A DNA stretch of 64,000 nt from Halovulum sp039180525 (GTDB lineage: Bacteria > Pseudomonadota > Alphaproteobacteria > Rhodobacterales > Rhodobacteraceae): NCBI GenBank assembly GCA_039180525.1, contig JBCDDF010000010.1:1-64000 (forward strand). Reading direction: 5' to 3'. The notes below the pieces were generated by a model. It saw only the letters and a program-made list of their open reading frames with translations, was not told where the DNA came from and made no database searches. Within the stretch, counting starts at the first letter, position 1. Every line of letters begins with the position of its first letter. Below, one piece after another: positions 37,925 to 45,719 of the stretch. The position numbers and the translations under genes are program-made.

Positions 37925-38860
37925 TCAGTAACTCCGCGTGGGGCGATCCAGCACTTTGCGGCCCATAAGGCTGGCGGTCAGGTCCACCATCAGCCGGGCG
38001 GTGCGGCCGCGTTCGTCCAGAAACGGGTTCAACTCGACCAGATCCAGCGAACTGACCAGGCCACTGTCGCACAGCATCTCCATGACCAGATGCGCCTCGC
38101 GAAAGGTCGCGCCGCCGGGCACGGTGGTTCCGACCGCGGGCGCGATTTCGGGATCCAGGAAATCCACGTCCAAGCTGACATGCAGCGCGCCTTTGGCGGC
38201 GGCGACCCGTTGCAGGAAACGGCGCAAGGGCGCGGCGATCCCGTGTTCGTCGATCGCGCGCATATCGTGCACCTCCACCCCCGCCGCCGCGATCAGCGCG
38301 TTCTCCGCCGGGTCGACCGAGCGGATGCCCAGCATGCAGACATTGTCTGGCGCCACCGACGCGGGCAGCGGCGGATACGCCTCGAACCCCGGCTGGCCGG
38401 TGAAATAGGCGACCGGCGTGCCGTGCAGATTGCCCGATGTGGTGCTGTCGAGCGTGTTCAGATCGGGATGCGCATCGAGCCAAAGCACGAAAAGCGGCCG
38501 CCCCGCCCGTGCCGCCCGCTTTGCCATCGCCGGGACGGTTCCTCCGGCCAGACTATGATCGCCGCCCAGAAACACCGGCATCACGCCCTCATCCAGACCG
38601 CCCGCCGCCCGCTGCAACGCGGCCAGCCATGCAGAGGTCAGGCCCAGATTTCGCAAAGCCGGGTTGTCATGGGCGATATCGGGTGCCTGCGGCAGTGCCA
38701 GATTGCCCAGATCGCGCACATTGTGGCCCAGATCGCGCAAGGCCCTCTCCAACCCCGCGGTGCGCAGCGCGTCGGGGCCCATCAGGCACCCACCCCGGCT
38801 GGTGCCGGCCTGCACCGGCGCGCCCAGCAGGATGCAGTCGCGCGCCACGGCCGCATTCAT
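37925..38860 (-). CDS. Arginase
   Basis: 311 residues, typical arginase length. It hydrolyses arginine to ornithine and urea. All manganese-ligand motifs are present: FLGGDHSLAGG, LWLDAHPDLNT and SLDVDFLDPEIAPAVGT, with the substrate loop TTSGNLHGTPV. Agmatinase and other ureohydrolases share these motifs, but the neighbouring ornithine cyclodeaminase supports arginase. The start overlaps the miaB stop by 4 nt (ATGA at 38857-38860). No urease is seen in the window for the urea released. Confidence 0.92.
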   Translation of the reverse strand: MNAAVARDCILLGAPVQAGTSRGGCLMGPDALRTAGLERALRDLGHNVRDLGNLALPQAPDIAHDNPALRNLGLTSAWLAALQRAAGGLDEGVMPVFLGGDHSLAGGTVPAMAKRAARAGRPLFVLWLDAHPDLNTLDSTTSGNLHGTPVAYFTGQPGFEAYPPLPASVAPDNVCMLGIRSVDPAENALIAAAGVEVHDMRAIDEHGIAAPLRRFLQRVAAAKGALHVSLDVDFLDPEIAPAVGTTVPGGATFREAHLVMEMLCDSGLVSSLDLVELNPFLDERGRTARLMVDLTASLMGRKVLDRPTRSY

Positions 38861-40197
38861 TCGGCGGCCAGCGCCACCGGTTCGCCGGCCAGAGAGTTTT
38901 TCTCTGCCCGCAGGATCCGCGCCCGCACGATGGCGCCCGCCTGGCCCGGATCCGCCTGCAGATGCACCGCCTGCAAGTAGGGCGACCGCCCGACCATTTG
39001 CCCCGGCATGCGCCCGGGCTTTTCCAGCAGCACCGGCAGAACCCGGCCCACCATCGCCGTCTGAAACGCGGCCTGGTGTTGGCTCAGCAGGGTCTGCAGA
39101 CGCTGCAGCCGGTCGGATTTTGCGGCCTCGTCAACCTCCGCCCGGCCCGCTGCCGGGGTGCCGGGGCGCGAGGAGTACTTGAAAGAATAGGCCTGCGCGT
39201 AGCGCACGGTCTCGCACAGATCCAGCGTTGCTTGGAAGTCTGCCTCGGTCTCTCCGGGGAAGCCGACGATGAAGTCCCCCGACAGCGCGATATCGGGCCG
39301 CGCGGCGCGGACGCGCTCCAGCACGCGAAGATAGTCCTCGGCGGTGTGTTTGCGGTTCATCGCCGCCAGCACCCGGTCCGCCCCCGACTGCACCGGCAGG
39401 TGCAGATAAGGCATCAGTTTGTCGACCTCCCCGAAGGCTTCGATGAGATCGTCGGTCATGTCGTTGGGATGGCTGGTGGTGAACCGGATCCGCGCCAGCC
39501 CGTCGATCTCGGCCAGCCGGCGCACCAGCCGCGCCAGGCTCCAGGGACCGTCCGGGCCTGCGCCGTGATAGCCGTTGACGTTCTGCCCCAACAGCGTCAC
39601 CTCGACCACGCCGCGTTCCACCAGCGCCTGCGCCTCCTGCACGATGCGCTCGACGGGGCGCGAGACCTCGGCCCCGCGGGTGTAGGGCACGACGCAAAAG
39701 GCGCAGAACTTGTCGCACCCCTCCTGCACGGTCAGAAACGCGGTCGGCGCGCGGCGGGCCAGCGGGCCGCGCGGTGCGGGCAAGTGGTCGAACTTGTCCT
39801 CTTCGGGAAAATCGGTGTCCAGCGCGCGGCCGCCCTTGCGCAATTCCGCCTCCATCGCCGGCAGGCGGTGATAGGCTTGCGGGCCGACGACCAGATCCAC
39901 CAAAGGCTGGCGGCGGACGATCTCCGCCCCTTCGGCCTGGGCCACGCAGCCGGCCACGCCGATCTTCAGGTCCGGGTTTTCCGCCTTCAGCGGCTTCAGC
40001 CGGCCAAGTTCGGAATAGACCTTCTCGGCCGCCTTTTCACGGATATGGCAAGTGTTCAGCAGGATCATGTCCGCGTCTTCGGCCCGGTCGGTGGGCTGAT
40101 AACCCGCCGCGGCCAGCGCGCCGATCATCCGTTCGCTGTCATAGACGTTCATCTGACAGCCATAGGTTTTGATAAACAGCTTCTTCGGCGCGGTCAT
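38857..40197 (-). CDS. miaB: tRNA-2-methylthio-N6-dimethylallyladenosine synthase
   Basis: 446 residues from ATG 40197. A radical-SAM methylthiotransferase acting on A37 of tRNAs. The N-terminal UPF0004 domain supplies three cluster cysteines (KTYGCQMNVYDSER, ILLNTCHIREKA, GVAGCVAQAEG). The radical-SAM CxxxCxxC reads EGCDKFCAFCVVPYTRG near residue 150. A TRAM domain closes the protein. Other motifs are FTTSHPNDM and LPVQSGADRVLAAMNR. It leads directly into the arginase gene by stop-start overlap, an unusual partner; miaB more often precedes phoH. Confidence 0.96.
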   Translation of the reverse strand: MTAPKKLFIKTYGCQMNVYDSERMIGALAAAGYQPTDRAEDADMILLNTCHIREKAAEKVYSELGRLKPLKAENPDLKIGVAGCVAQAEGAEIVRRQPLVDLVVGPQAYHRLPAMEAELRKGGRALDTDFPEEDKFDHLPAPRGPLARRAPTAFLTVQEGCDKFCAFCVVPYTRGAEVSRPVERIVQEAQALVERGVVEVTLLGQNVNGYHGAGPDGPWSLARLVRRLAEIDGLARIRFTTSHPNDMTDDLIEAFGEVDKLMPYLHLPVQSGADRVLAAMNRKHTAEDYLRVLERVRAARPDIALSGDFIVGFPGETEADFQATLDLCETVRYAQAYSFKYSSRPGTPAAGRAEVDEAAKSDRLQRLQTLLSQHQAAFQTAMVGRVLPVLLEKPGRMPGQMVGRSPYLQAVHLQADPGQAGAIVRARILRAEKNSLAGEPVALAAE

Positions 40198-40214
40198 GGG
40201 GCATTGATCCAACG

Positions 40215-40240
40215 AAAACGGGCGGTGCCCGGCACCGCCC
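40215..40240 (-). terminator. Terminator between mucR-type gene and miaB
   Basis: GGGCGGTGC (40220-40228), loop CCG and GCACCGCCC (40232-40240) form a perfect 9-bp GC-rich stem. On the minus strand it is followed by GTTTTCGTT (about 40211-40219). It lies 35 bp beyond the MucR stop and 18 bp before the miaB start, so it separates the two transcription units. Confidence 0.7.
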
Positions 40241-40274
40241 TTCTTATCCGCGCCGGGGTGTCCCCGCAATGCGG

Positions 40275-40688
40275 TCAGGATTTCGGCTTGCGCCCCAGAC
40301 CGTTCTTCTTGGCCAGATCCTTGCGTTTCATCGAATAGCTCGGCGCGACCATCGGATAATCGGGCTTCAAACCCCATTTTTCGCGGTACTCTTCCGGGGT
40401 CATGCCATAGGCGGCCCAAAGGTGCCGTTTGAGCATCTTCAACTCTTTGCCGTCCTCAAGGCATATGATGTAATCGTTCGTTACCGACTTCTTGATCGGC
40501 ACGGCAGGCACCAGCTGCTCGGGCTCGTCCGCACTGGGTTCCGATAACTGGGTCATCGTATCGTAAACCGAGCGCAGCATATCCGTTACTTGCTGCGGTT
40601 GAACTGTATTATTGCCGACATAAGAGGAAACCACATCGGCGCTCAACGCCAGAAGCTCTCCCTTATCGACGGTATTTTCGTCCGACAT
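40275..40688 (-). CDS. MucR/Ros-family regulator with altered zinc-finger ligands
   Basis: 137 residues, normal MucR length. These small regulators are abundant H-NS-like or operator-specific repressors in Alphaproteobacteria, controlling exopolysaccharide, motility and cell cycle. The C-terminal DNA-binding domain is clear (DYIICLEDGKELKMLKRHLW, GMTPEEYREKWGLKPDYPMV, APSYSMKRKDLAKKNGLGRK). At the four Ros zinc positions it has Cys76, Asp79, His89 and Tyr94, instead of Cys-Cys-His-His, so it probably folds without zinc, as described for some Mesorhizobium homologues. The N-terminus includes VDKGELLALSADVVSSYVGN, the oligomerisation region. It is single and monocistronic. Confidence 0.92.
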   Translation of the reverse strand: MSDENTVDKGELLALSADVVSSYVGNNTVQPQQVTDMLRSVYDTMTQLSEPSADEPEQLVPAVPIKKSVTNDYIICLEDGKELKMLKRHLWAAYGMTPEEYREKWGLKPDYPMVAPSYSMKRKDLAKKNGLGRKPKS

Positions 40689-40899
40689 GATCTGTTCTTT
40701 CCTAGATCTCGGTCGCGGCTGCCGAAAGTCTTGTCGTTTTCTTTTTCACAGGCGCCGGCGCCTATACCCCAACTAACGAAAACATATTCCCCGGCAAGTA
40801 TGACGACAACCCGGATTCGGGCGCGCGTTGTTCACACAATATAGGATTTTGAAATATTATGCGAATTGTTGGTGATCATTCGCACAGCACGACTGCATT

Positions 40900-42927
40900 T
40901 TAGGCGACTAGCCCGCGTTGCTTCAACAGCGCCTCCACACCTGGCAAACTGCCGCGGAACGATTTGTAAAGCTCGGCCGGATCGCGCGACCCGCCGGCGG
41001 CATAGACATGCGTGCGAAGCGCGGCCGCGGTGTCGCTGTCGAAGACATCGCCGGCCTCTTCGAACGCGGCAAAGGCGTCCGCGTCCATGACCTCTGACCA
41101 CATATAGGAATAGTAGCGCGCCGCGTAACCGCCGCCGGCAAAGACGTGCTGGAAGTGCGGCGCGGCGTGGCGCATGACGATGGCCTGGGGCATGCCGATC
41201 TGGGCCAGCACTTCCGCCTGACGCGCCAGCGGGTCGGCTGGCGGCGCACCGGTGTGGAACTCCAGATCCACCAGGGCAGAGGCCACGTACTCCACCGTCG
41301 CAAAACCCTGATCGAAGGTTTCCGCCGCGATCAGCCGGTCGCGCAGATCGGCCGGCATGACCTTACCTGCCTGGGCGTGGACGGCAAACTCCGACAGAAT
41401 CTCCGGCGTGCTCAGCCAGTGTTCGTAAAGCTGGCTGGGCAGTTCGACGAAATCACGCGGTACGGACGTGCCGGAAATCGAGGCATACGTCACGTCCGAC
41501 AGCAACCCGTGCAAGGCGTGACCGAACTCGTGGAACAGCGTACGCGCATCGTCATAGGTCAGCAGCGCCGGCTGCCCGGCTGCGGGTTTGGCGAAGTTGC
41601 AGACGTTGATGACGATCGGGCGCACCTCGCCATCCAGCTTCGACTGCGACCGAAACCCCGAACACCACGCGCCCGACCGTTTGCCGCCGCGGTTGAAGTA
41701 GTCGCCGATGAAAACGCCCATGTGCCGGTCGCCTTGGCGCACCTCCCACATGCGCGCGTCCGGATGCGGCACCGGGCCGTCCAGCGGTCGGAACGAAAGC
41801 CCGAACAGGCGTGTGGCGCAGGCGAAAGCCGCCTCGATCAACTTGTCGAGTTGCAGATAGGGCTTGATCTGCGCCTCGTCCAAATCGTGCAGTTGGCGTT
41901 GCAGTCGGGCCGCGTAGTAGCGCCAATCCCACGGCATCAGATCGCCGTTGATCCCGTCGCCATGCATCAGCCCGGCCAGGGTTTCCGCGTCGCGGTCCGC
42001 GGCGGCCTTGGCCGGCGCCCAGACCCGCATCAGCAGATCGCGCACAGCGCCGGGGGTCTTCGCCATCTCCGTTTCCAGCGTGAAACTGGCAAAGTCGTCA
42101 TGGCCCAGCAACGCGGCGCGTTCGGCGCGCAATTGCAGCGTTTCGGTCAGGATGTCCGCGGTCGCGGTCTCCGCCCGCGTCGCGCCGCGCCCTGTCCAGG
42201 CCTCGAACGCCTGGCGGCGCAGGTCGCGGCGCGTCGCGCTTTGCAAGAACGGCACGATCAAGCTGCGCGACAAGGTGACGGCGTGGCCGTCCAGCCCCCG
42301 CTCGGCGGCCGCCCCGGCGGCGGCGGAGATCACGTCATCGGGCAGCCCGTCCAGATCCTCGGCCGCTAGAGGCAGCACCCAGTCTTCCTCATCTTTCTGC
42401 ACGCGCTGCGCGAAATCGGTGCCCAGCGCGGCCAGCCGCTCGGCGATCTCTGCCAGCCGGGCGCGGTCGGGCGCTGACAGTTCGGCACCCGCCCGCACGA
42501 ACGCACGCCGGGTCAGCATCAGGACGCGGGCCTGTTCTTCCGTCAGCCCCAGCGTGTCGCGCCGCGCCCAAAGATCGGCGATGCGCGCATAAAGCGGCTG
42601 ATTGAGCGTCAGCCGGCTGTAGAACGCCGCCAGCCGGGGCGACAGATCTCGCTGCAGCGCTTTGATCGTGTCGTTGGCGTCCGTCCCGGCTTTGTTGAAG
42701 AATACCGCCGCGACCCGTTCCAGATCCGCATCGGCGCGTTCCAACGCCTCGATGGTATTGGCGAAATCCGGTGCCGCCTCTGCCCCCGCGATGGCGTCTA
42801 TGGCAGCTTGGGCCCGTTCCAGCGCGGCGTCGAAGGCCGGCGCGAAATCGGCATCGCCGATACGATCGAACGGCGGCAGGGCGAACGGACCCTGCCAGGC
42901 GGACAGAAGCGGATTGGTATCGGTCAT
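40900..42927 (-). CDS. M3-family oligopeptidase
   Basis: 675 residues, the size of oligopeptidase A / dipeptidyl carboxypeptidase. A zinc peptidase that cuts short peptides in the cytoplasm; no signal peptide is seen. The active-site LFHEFGHALHGLLSD lies near residue 465, with the third ligand region SQLYEHWLSTPEIL after it. The C-terminal YYSYMWSEVMDADAFAAFEE is family-typical. It starts 9 bp after the ABC permease, suggesting coupled peptide or amino-acid use. I cannot separate PrlC from Dcp by motif alone. Confidence 0.93.
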   Translation of the reverse strand: MTDTNPLLSAWQGPFALPPFDRIGDADFAPAFDAALERAQAAIDAIAGAEAAPDFANTIEALERADADLERVAAVFFNKAGTDANDTIKALQRDLSPRLAAFYSRLTLNQPLYARIADLWARRDTLGLTEEQARVLMLTRRAFVRAGAELSAPDRARLAEIAERLAALGTDFAQRVQKDEEDWVLPLAAEDLDGLPDDVISAAAGAAAERGLDGHAVTLSRSLIVPFLQSATRRDLRRQAFEAWTGRGATRAETATADILTETLQLRAERAALLGHDDFASFTLETEMAKTPGAVRDLLMRVWAPAKAAADRDAETLAGLMHGDGINGDLMPWDWRYYAARLQRQLHDLDEAQIKPYLQLDKLIEAAFACATRLFGLSFRPLDGPVPHPDARMWEVRQGDRHMGVFIGDYFNRGGKRSGAWCSGFRSQSKLDGEVRPIVINVCNFAKPAAGQPALLTYDDARTLFHEFGHALHGLLSDVTYASISGTSVPRDFVELPSQLYEHWLSTPEILSEFAVHAQAGKVMPADLRDRLIAAETFDQGFATVEYVASALVDLEFHTGAPPADPLARQAEVLAQIGMPQAIVMRHAAPHFQHVFAGGGYAARYYSYMWSEVMDADAFAAFEEAGDVFDSDTAAALRTHVYAAGGSRDPAELYKSFRGSLPGVEALLKQRGLVA

Positions 42928-42936
42928 GGCGGCCCT

Positions 42937-43731
42937 TCAGCTTTGGCGTTGCCGCAGCGCACGTTCCAGCCGGCGCAGGCACAGCGACAGGGTTATGGTG
43001 AGTGCCAGGTAGATATAGGCGACGATGTTGTAAGTCTCGAAATAGCGGAAGGATCCGGCGGCGTAGAGCTTGCCCAGTTGGGTGATGTCGGTGACGCCCA
43101 GGATCGACACCAGGCTCGAATCCTTCACCATTGCAATGAAGTCGTTGCCCAGCGGCGGCAGGATGGTGCGAATGGCCTGCGGCAGAACCACCAAGCGAAA
43201 CCGTTGCCAGCCGTTCAGGCCCAGCGCCTCCGCCGCCTCGATCTGGCCGCGGTCGACGGATTGGATGCCGGCGCGAAACACCTCGGCAATGAAGGCGGAA
43301 TAGCCGATGGTCAGTGCGATGATGGCGCGCCACAGGAAAGAGATGTCGCGCGTGCGCAGCGGCTCCAGCCCCAATGGCTCCAGCACCGCATTGGCCATCG
43401 CGACCAACGCGGGTGCGAAGACGAACGCGATGTAGAGCAGCAGCACCAGGATCGGGATGCCGCGGATCACCTCGATGTAAAGCCGCGCCGCCTGGCGCAG
43501 CAGCACGAAGCGCGACAGCGACGCGACCGCCAGCACCAGCCCGATGGCGCAGGCCGACGCGAAGCCCACGCCGGTGACGAACAGCGTCACCCCGACCCCG
43601 CGGGAGACGGCGGCGAAGATTTCACTGTACAGATCGTCCTGCGCGACCCGCCAACCCAGATAAAGCCCTGTTCCGGCGACCAGCAGCAGCCAATACGGAA
43701 ACTCTCGGCGTTCGGCGCTGGGCGGGGTCAT
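42937..43731 (-). CDS. Polar amino-acid ABC transporter permease (orphan)
   Basis: 264 residues with about five membrane helices, HAAT type: GVGVTLFVTGVGFASACAIG, YIEVIRGIPILVLLLYIAFV, and the EAA loop VDRGQIEAAEALGLNGWQRF then VLPQAIRTILPPLGNDFIAM, and DSSLVSILGVTDITQLGKL. Only this single permease and one binding protein are encoded here, with no ATPase. A homodimeric permease is possible, and an ATPase such as the one at 36077-36856 could be shared. It lies 25 bp after the binding-protein gene. Confidence 0.92.
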   Translation of the reverse strand: MTPPSAERREFPYWLLLVAGTGLYLGWRVAQDDLYSEIFAAVSRGVGVTLFVTGVGFASACAIGLVLAVASLSRFVLLRQAARLYIEVIRGIPILVLLLYIAFVFAPALVAMANAVLEPLGLEPLRTRDISFLWRAIIALTIGYSAFIAEVFRAGIQSVDRGQIEAAEALGLNGWQRFRLVVLPQAIRTILPPLGNDFIAMVKDSSLVSILGVTDITQLGKLYAAGSFRYFETYNIVAYIYLALTITLSLCLRRLERALRQRQS

Positions 43732-43756
43732 CGGGCCCCGCCCCCCGGCAAAAGCA

Positions 43757-44551
43757 TCATCCGCCGAAGCTGTAGTCCAGGAACCACTTCTTGTTCAGCG
43801 CGTCCAACGACCCGTCCGCGCGCATTGCCGCGATTCCCGCATTGAACGGCGCCACCAGATCGGAGCCCTTGGGAAAGATGAAGCCGAAATCCTCCGTCCC
43901 CAGTGCCTCTCCGACCAGTTTCAGCGCGTCCGGATTGGCACGGACGTAGCCCTCGCCGGCTGTGCCGTCGGTCAACACCATATCGATGTCGCCGGTGCGC
44001 AGCGCCTGCACCTGGGCGCCGAAAGTCTCGAAGAGTTTGATGCGCGGGTTCGCCTCATCGCCGTCCAGCACGTCATAGACGCCCACGTAAAACGGCGTCG
44101 TGCCAGGTTGGGCGCCCATCAACAGTTCCGCGTCGCCGGCAAAGCCCGCGGCATCGGTGAAACGGTCCTCTTCCGCGCGCACCAGCATGAACATCTCCGA
44201 GCGCATGTAAGGGTCAGAGAAGTCGACCTGCTCCGCGCGATCCTCGCGAATGGTGATGCCGGTCATGCCCATGTCGTACTGGCCGGCGCTGACGGCGGCG
44301 ATCATCGCGTCCCAACTGGTGTTTTCGATGACCGGCGTGAAGTTCAGCCGCGCGGCCAGATCCGCGATCGCATCGTATTCCCAGCCGATCGCATCGCCGG
44401 TGCCGGGTTCGATGAACTGCAGCGGCGGATAGGCGTTTTCGGTGACGATGACGACCTCGCGCCCGCCCAGATCAGGCAGGTCCGCGGCCGTGGCAGCACC
44501 CGCGACCAGCGCGATGGCCGCGGCGGCCAGGCGCGTGATGGCATTGATCAT
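43757..44551 (-). CDS. Polar amino-acid periplasmic binding protein
   Basis: 264 residues from ATG 44551. The signal peptide ends near residue 22 (MINAITRLAAAAIALVAGAA). SBP family 3 motifs: VIVTENAYPPLQFIEPGTGD, GWEYDAIADLAARLNFTPVI, YDMGMTGITIREDRAEQVDF and SDPYMRSEMFMLVR. The C-terminus ALNKKWFLDYSFGG is of the family type. First gene of the binding protein, permease, M3 peptidase run. The substrate is unknown. Confidence 0.92.
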   Translation of the reverse strand: MINAITRLAAAAIALVAGAATAADLPDLGGREVVIVTENAYPPLQFIEPGTGDAIGWEYDAIADLAARLNFTPVIENTSWDAMIAAVSAGQYDMGMTGITIREDRAEQVDFSDPYMRSEMFMLVRAEEDRFTDAAGFAGDAELLMGAQPGTTPFYVGVYDVLDGDEANPRIKLFETFGAQVQALRTGDIDMVLTDGTAGEGYVRANPDALKLVGEALGTEDFGFIFPKGSDLVAPFNAGIAAMRADGSLDALNKKWFLDYSFGG

Positions 44552-44720
44552 GTCTCGCTCTCCCCTTGGTTGGACGGCGACGAGTATGGCCATGCGCGGG
44601 CAAGCGTGGCAAGGCGCCGCGCCCACCGCCACAGATCGGCCCCGAAATCGCCGCATCCTTATGCACGTTAACGAATAGGTGAGATTTGTGGGTGAACTAT
44701 AGGGGTGGAGAGGCGGTCCG

Positions 44721-45629
44721 ATGACGGTCCCGAAACGTCAATTCAAATATCAGGTCGAGCCCGAGCCGCCGAAGAAAAGGCGCGGCGGCGGCGGGCGGTT
44801 CTTTTTGAACATGCTGGCGCTTGGCGCGGCAGTCGCCGGTGGCATCTATCTGATGCCGGCCGAGGACCGTCAGGAAATCCTGGGCGGCGTGCTGGCGCGG
44901 CTGGAACAGATCAAGGGCGGCGATCTGGCCGCGGTCACACCGACATCGGCGGAAAACCCCGCCCCCGCCCCCGCTTCGGCCGGTGGCGCTGCCGCCGCGG
45001 CGCCGGCGGGCGGCGATGGGATCATGTCGTTTCTGGCAGGTCTTATCGGGTCGGCCGGGGGCAGCGGCGCGCCCAAGGGCGTGGCCAAGATCGACATCCG
45101 CCACTTCCCGCTGGCCTATAATTCCTGGCAGCGGACGGACTATCTGTCCGCCGGAACCGCCGAACAGGCGATGCGCACGATGGACCGGCTGCTGGGCAGC
45201 GGCACCACAAGCATGGCCGATGAGGATGCGATCCTTGACCGGACCGCCGCGATCTATCGCAGCGGGCGCACGCGGTTGATGATCTTGATCGAATCCGCCC
45301 CGCCGATCGCGCCTGAACCCGCGCCGGTGGTGATGACCACAGTCTCCGACCCGGCGCAGACCAGCCCCGCGAAGCTGACCGATGTCACTGCAGAGCCCGA
45401 CGCCCCACCCCCTGCGCCGCCGTTCAACCAGACGATCCCCGGTTTGCCCGTGGTGGTGCTGGACGATGTGAAATTCTCCGACGTCTCGGGCGGAAAAAAG
45501 GGCGTGCTGGATCTCAAGGCCCAGTTCGCCAACGGTGTCACGATCTATCTGCGCGGCCGGGCTTCGCACCGGGTGGCCGAGGACTTTCTGTCCCGCACCA
45601 ATCTGGACGCGCTCGGCATCCGGCTCTGA
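44721..45629 (+). CDS. Uncharacterised single-pass membrane protein
   Basis: 302 residues. A basic cytoplasmic tail (KKRRGGGGR) and one membrane helix (about 27-45, FFLNMLALGAAVAGGIYLM) precede a Pro/Ala-rich linker (75-100) and two conserved-looking stretches. These are IDIRHFPLAYNSWQRTDYLS near residue 125 and FANGVTIYLRGRASHRVAED near 275, joined by a long acidic Pro-rich segment. I do not recognise the family. Topology indicates a periplasmic domain anchored in the inner membrane. It is monocistronic and diverges from the orphan binding-protein gene. The first basic residues follow ATG 44721 preceded by GGAGAGG. Confidence 0.7.
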   Translation: MTVPKRQFKYQVEPEPPKKRRGGGGRFFLNMLALGAAVAGGIYLMPAEDRQEILGGVLARLEQIKGGDLAAVTPTSAENPAPAPASAGGAAAAAPAGGDGIMSFLAGLIGSAGGSGAPKGVAKIDIRHFPLAYNSWQRTDYLSAGTAEQAMRTMDRLLGSGTTSMADEDAILDRTAAIYRSGRTRLMILIESAPPIAPEPAPVVMTTVSDPAQTSPAKLTDVTAEPDAPPPAPPFNQTIPGLPVVVLDDVKFSDVSGGKKGVLDLKAQFANGVTIYLRGRASHRVAEDFLSRTNLDALGIRL

Positions 45630-45719
45630 GGTCGTTTTCCTAACCCGGTTCGTCGGTGAGGCGTGTCCGCACCGCGCCCGATCCGCCATGCTGAACTCCG
45701 CAGGACGTGGGGAGGCTTC

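Noticed and set aside
38437..40338. A 633-codon open frame antisense to miaB and the start of arginase
   Set aside because: Composition is typical of antisense frames, and the radical-SAM motifs of miaB fix the coding strand.
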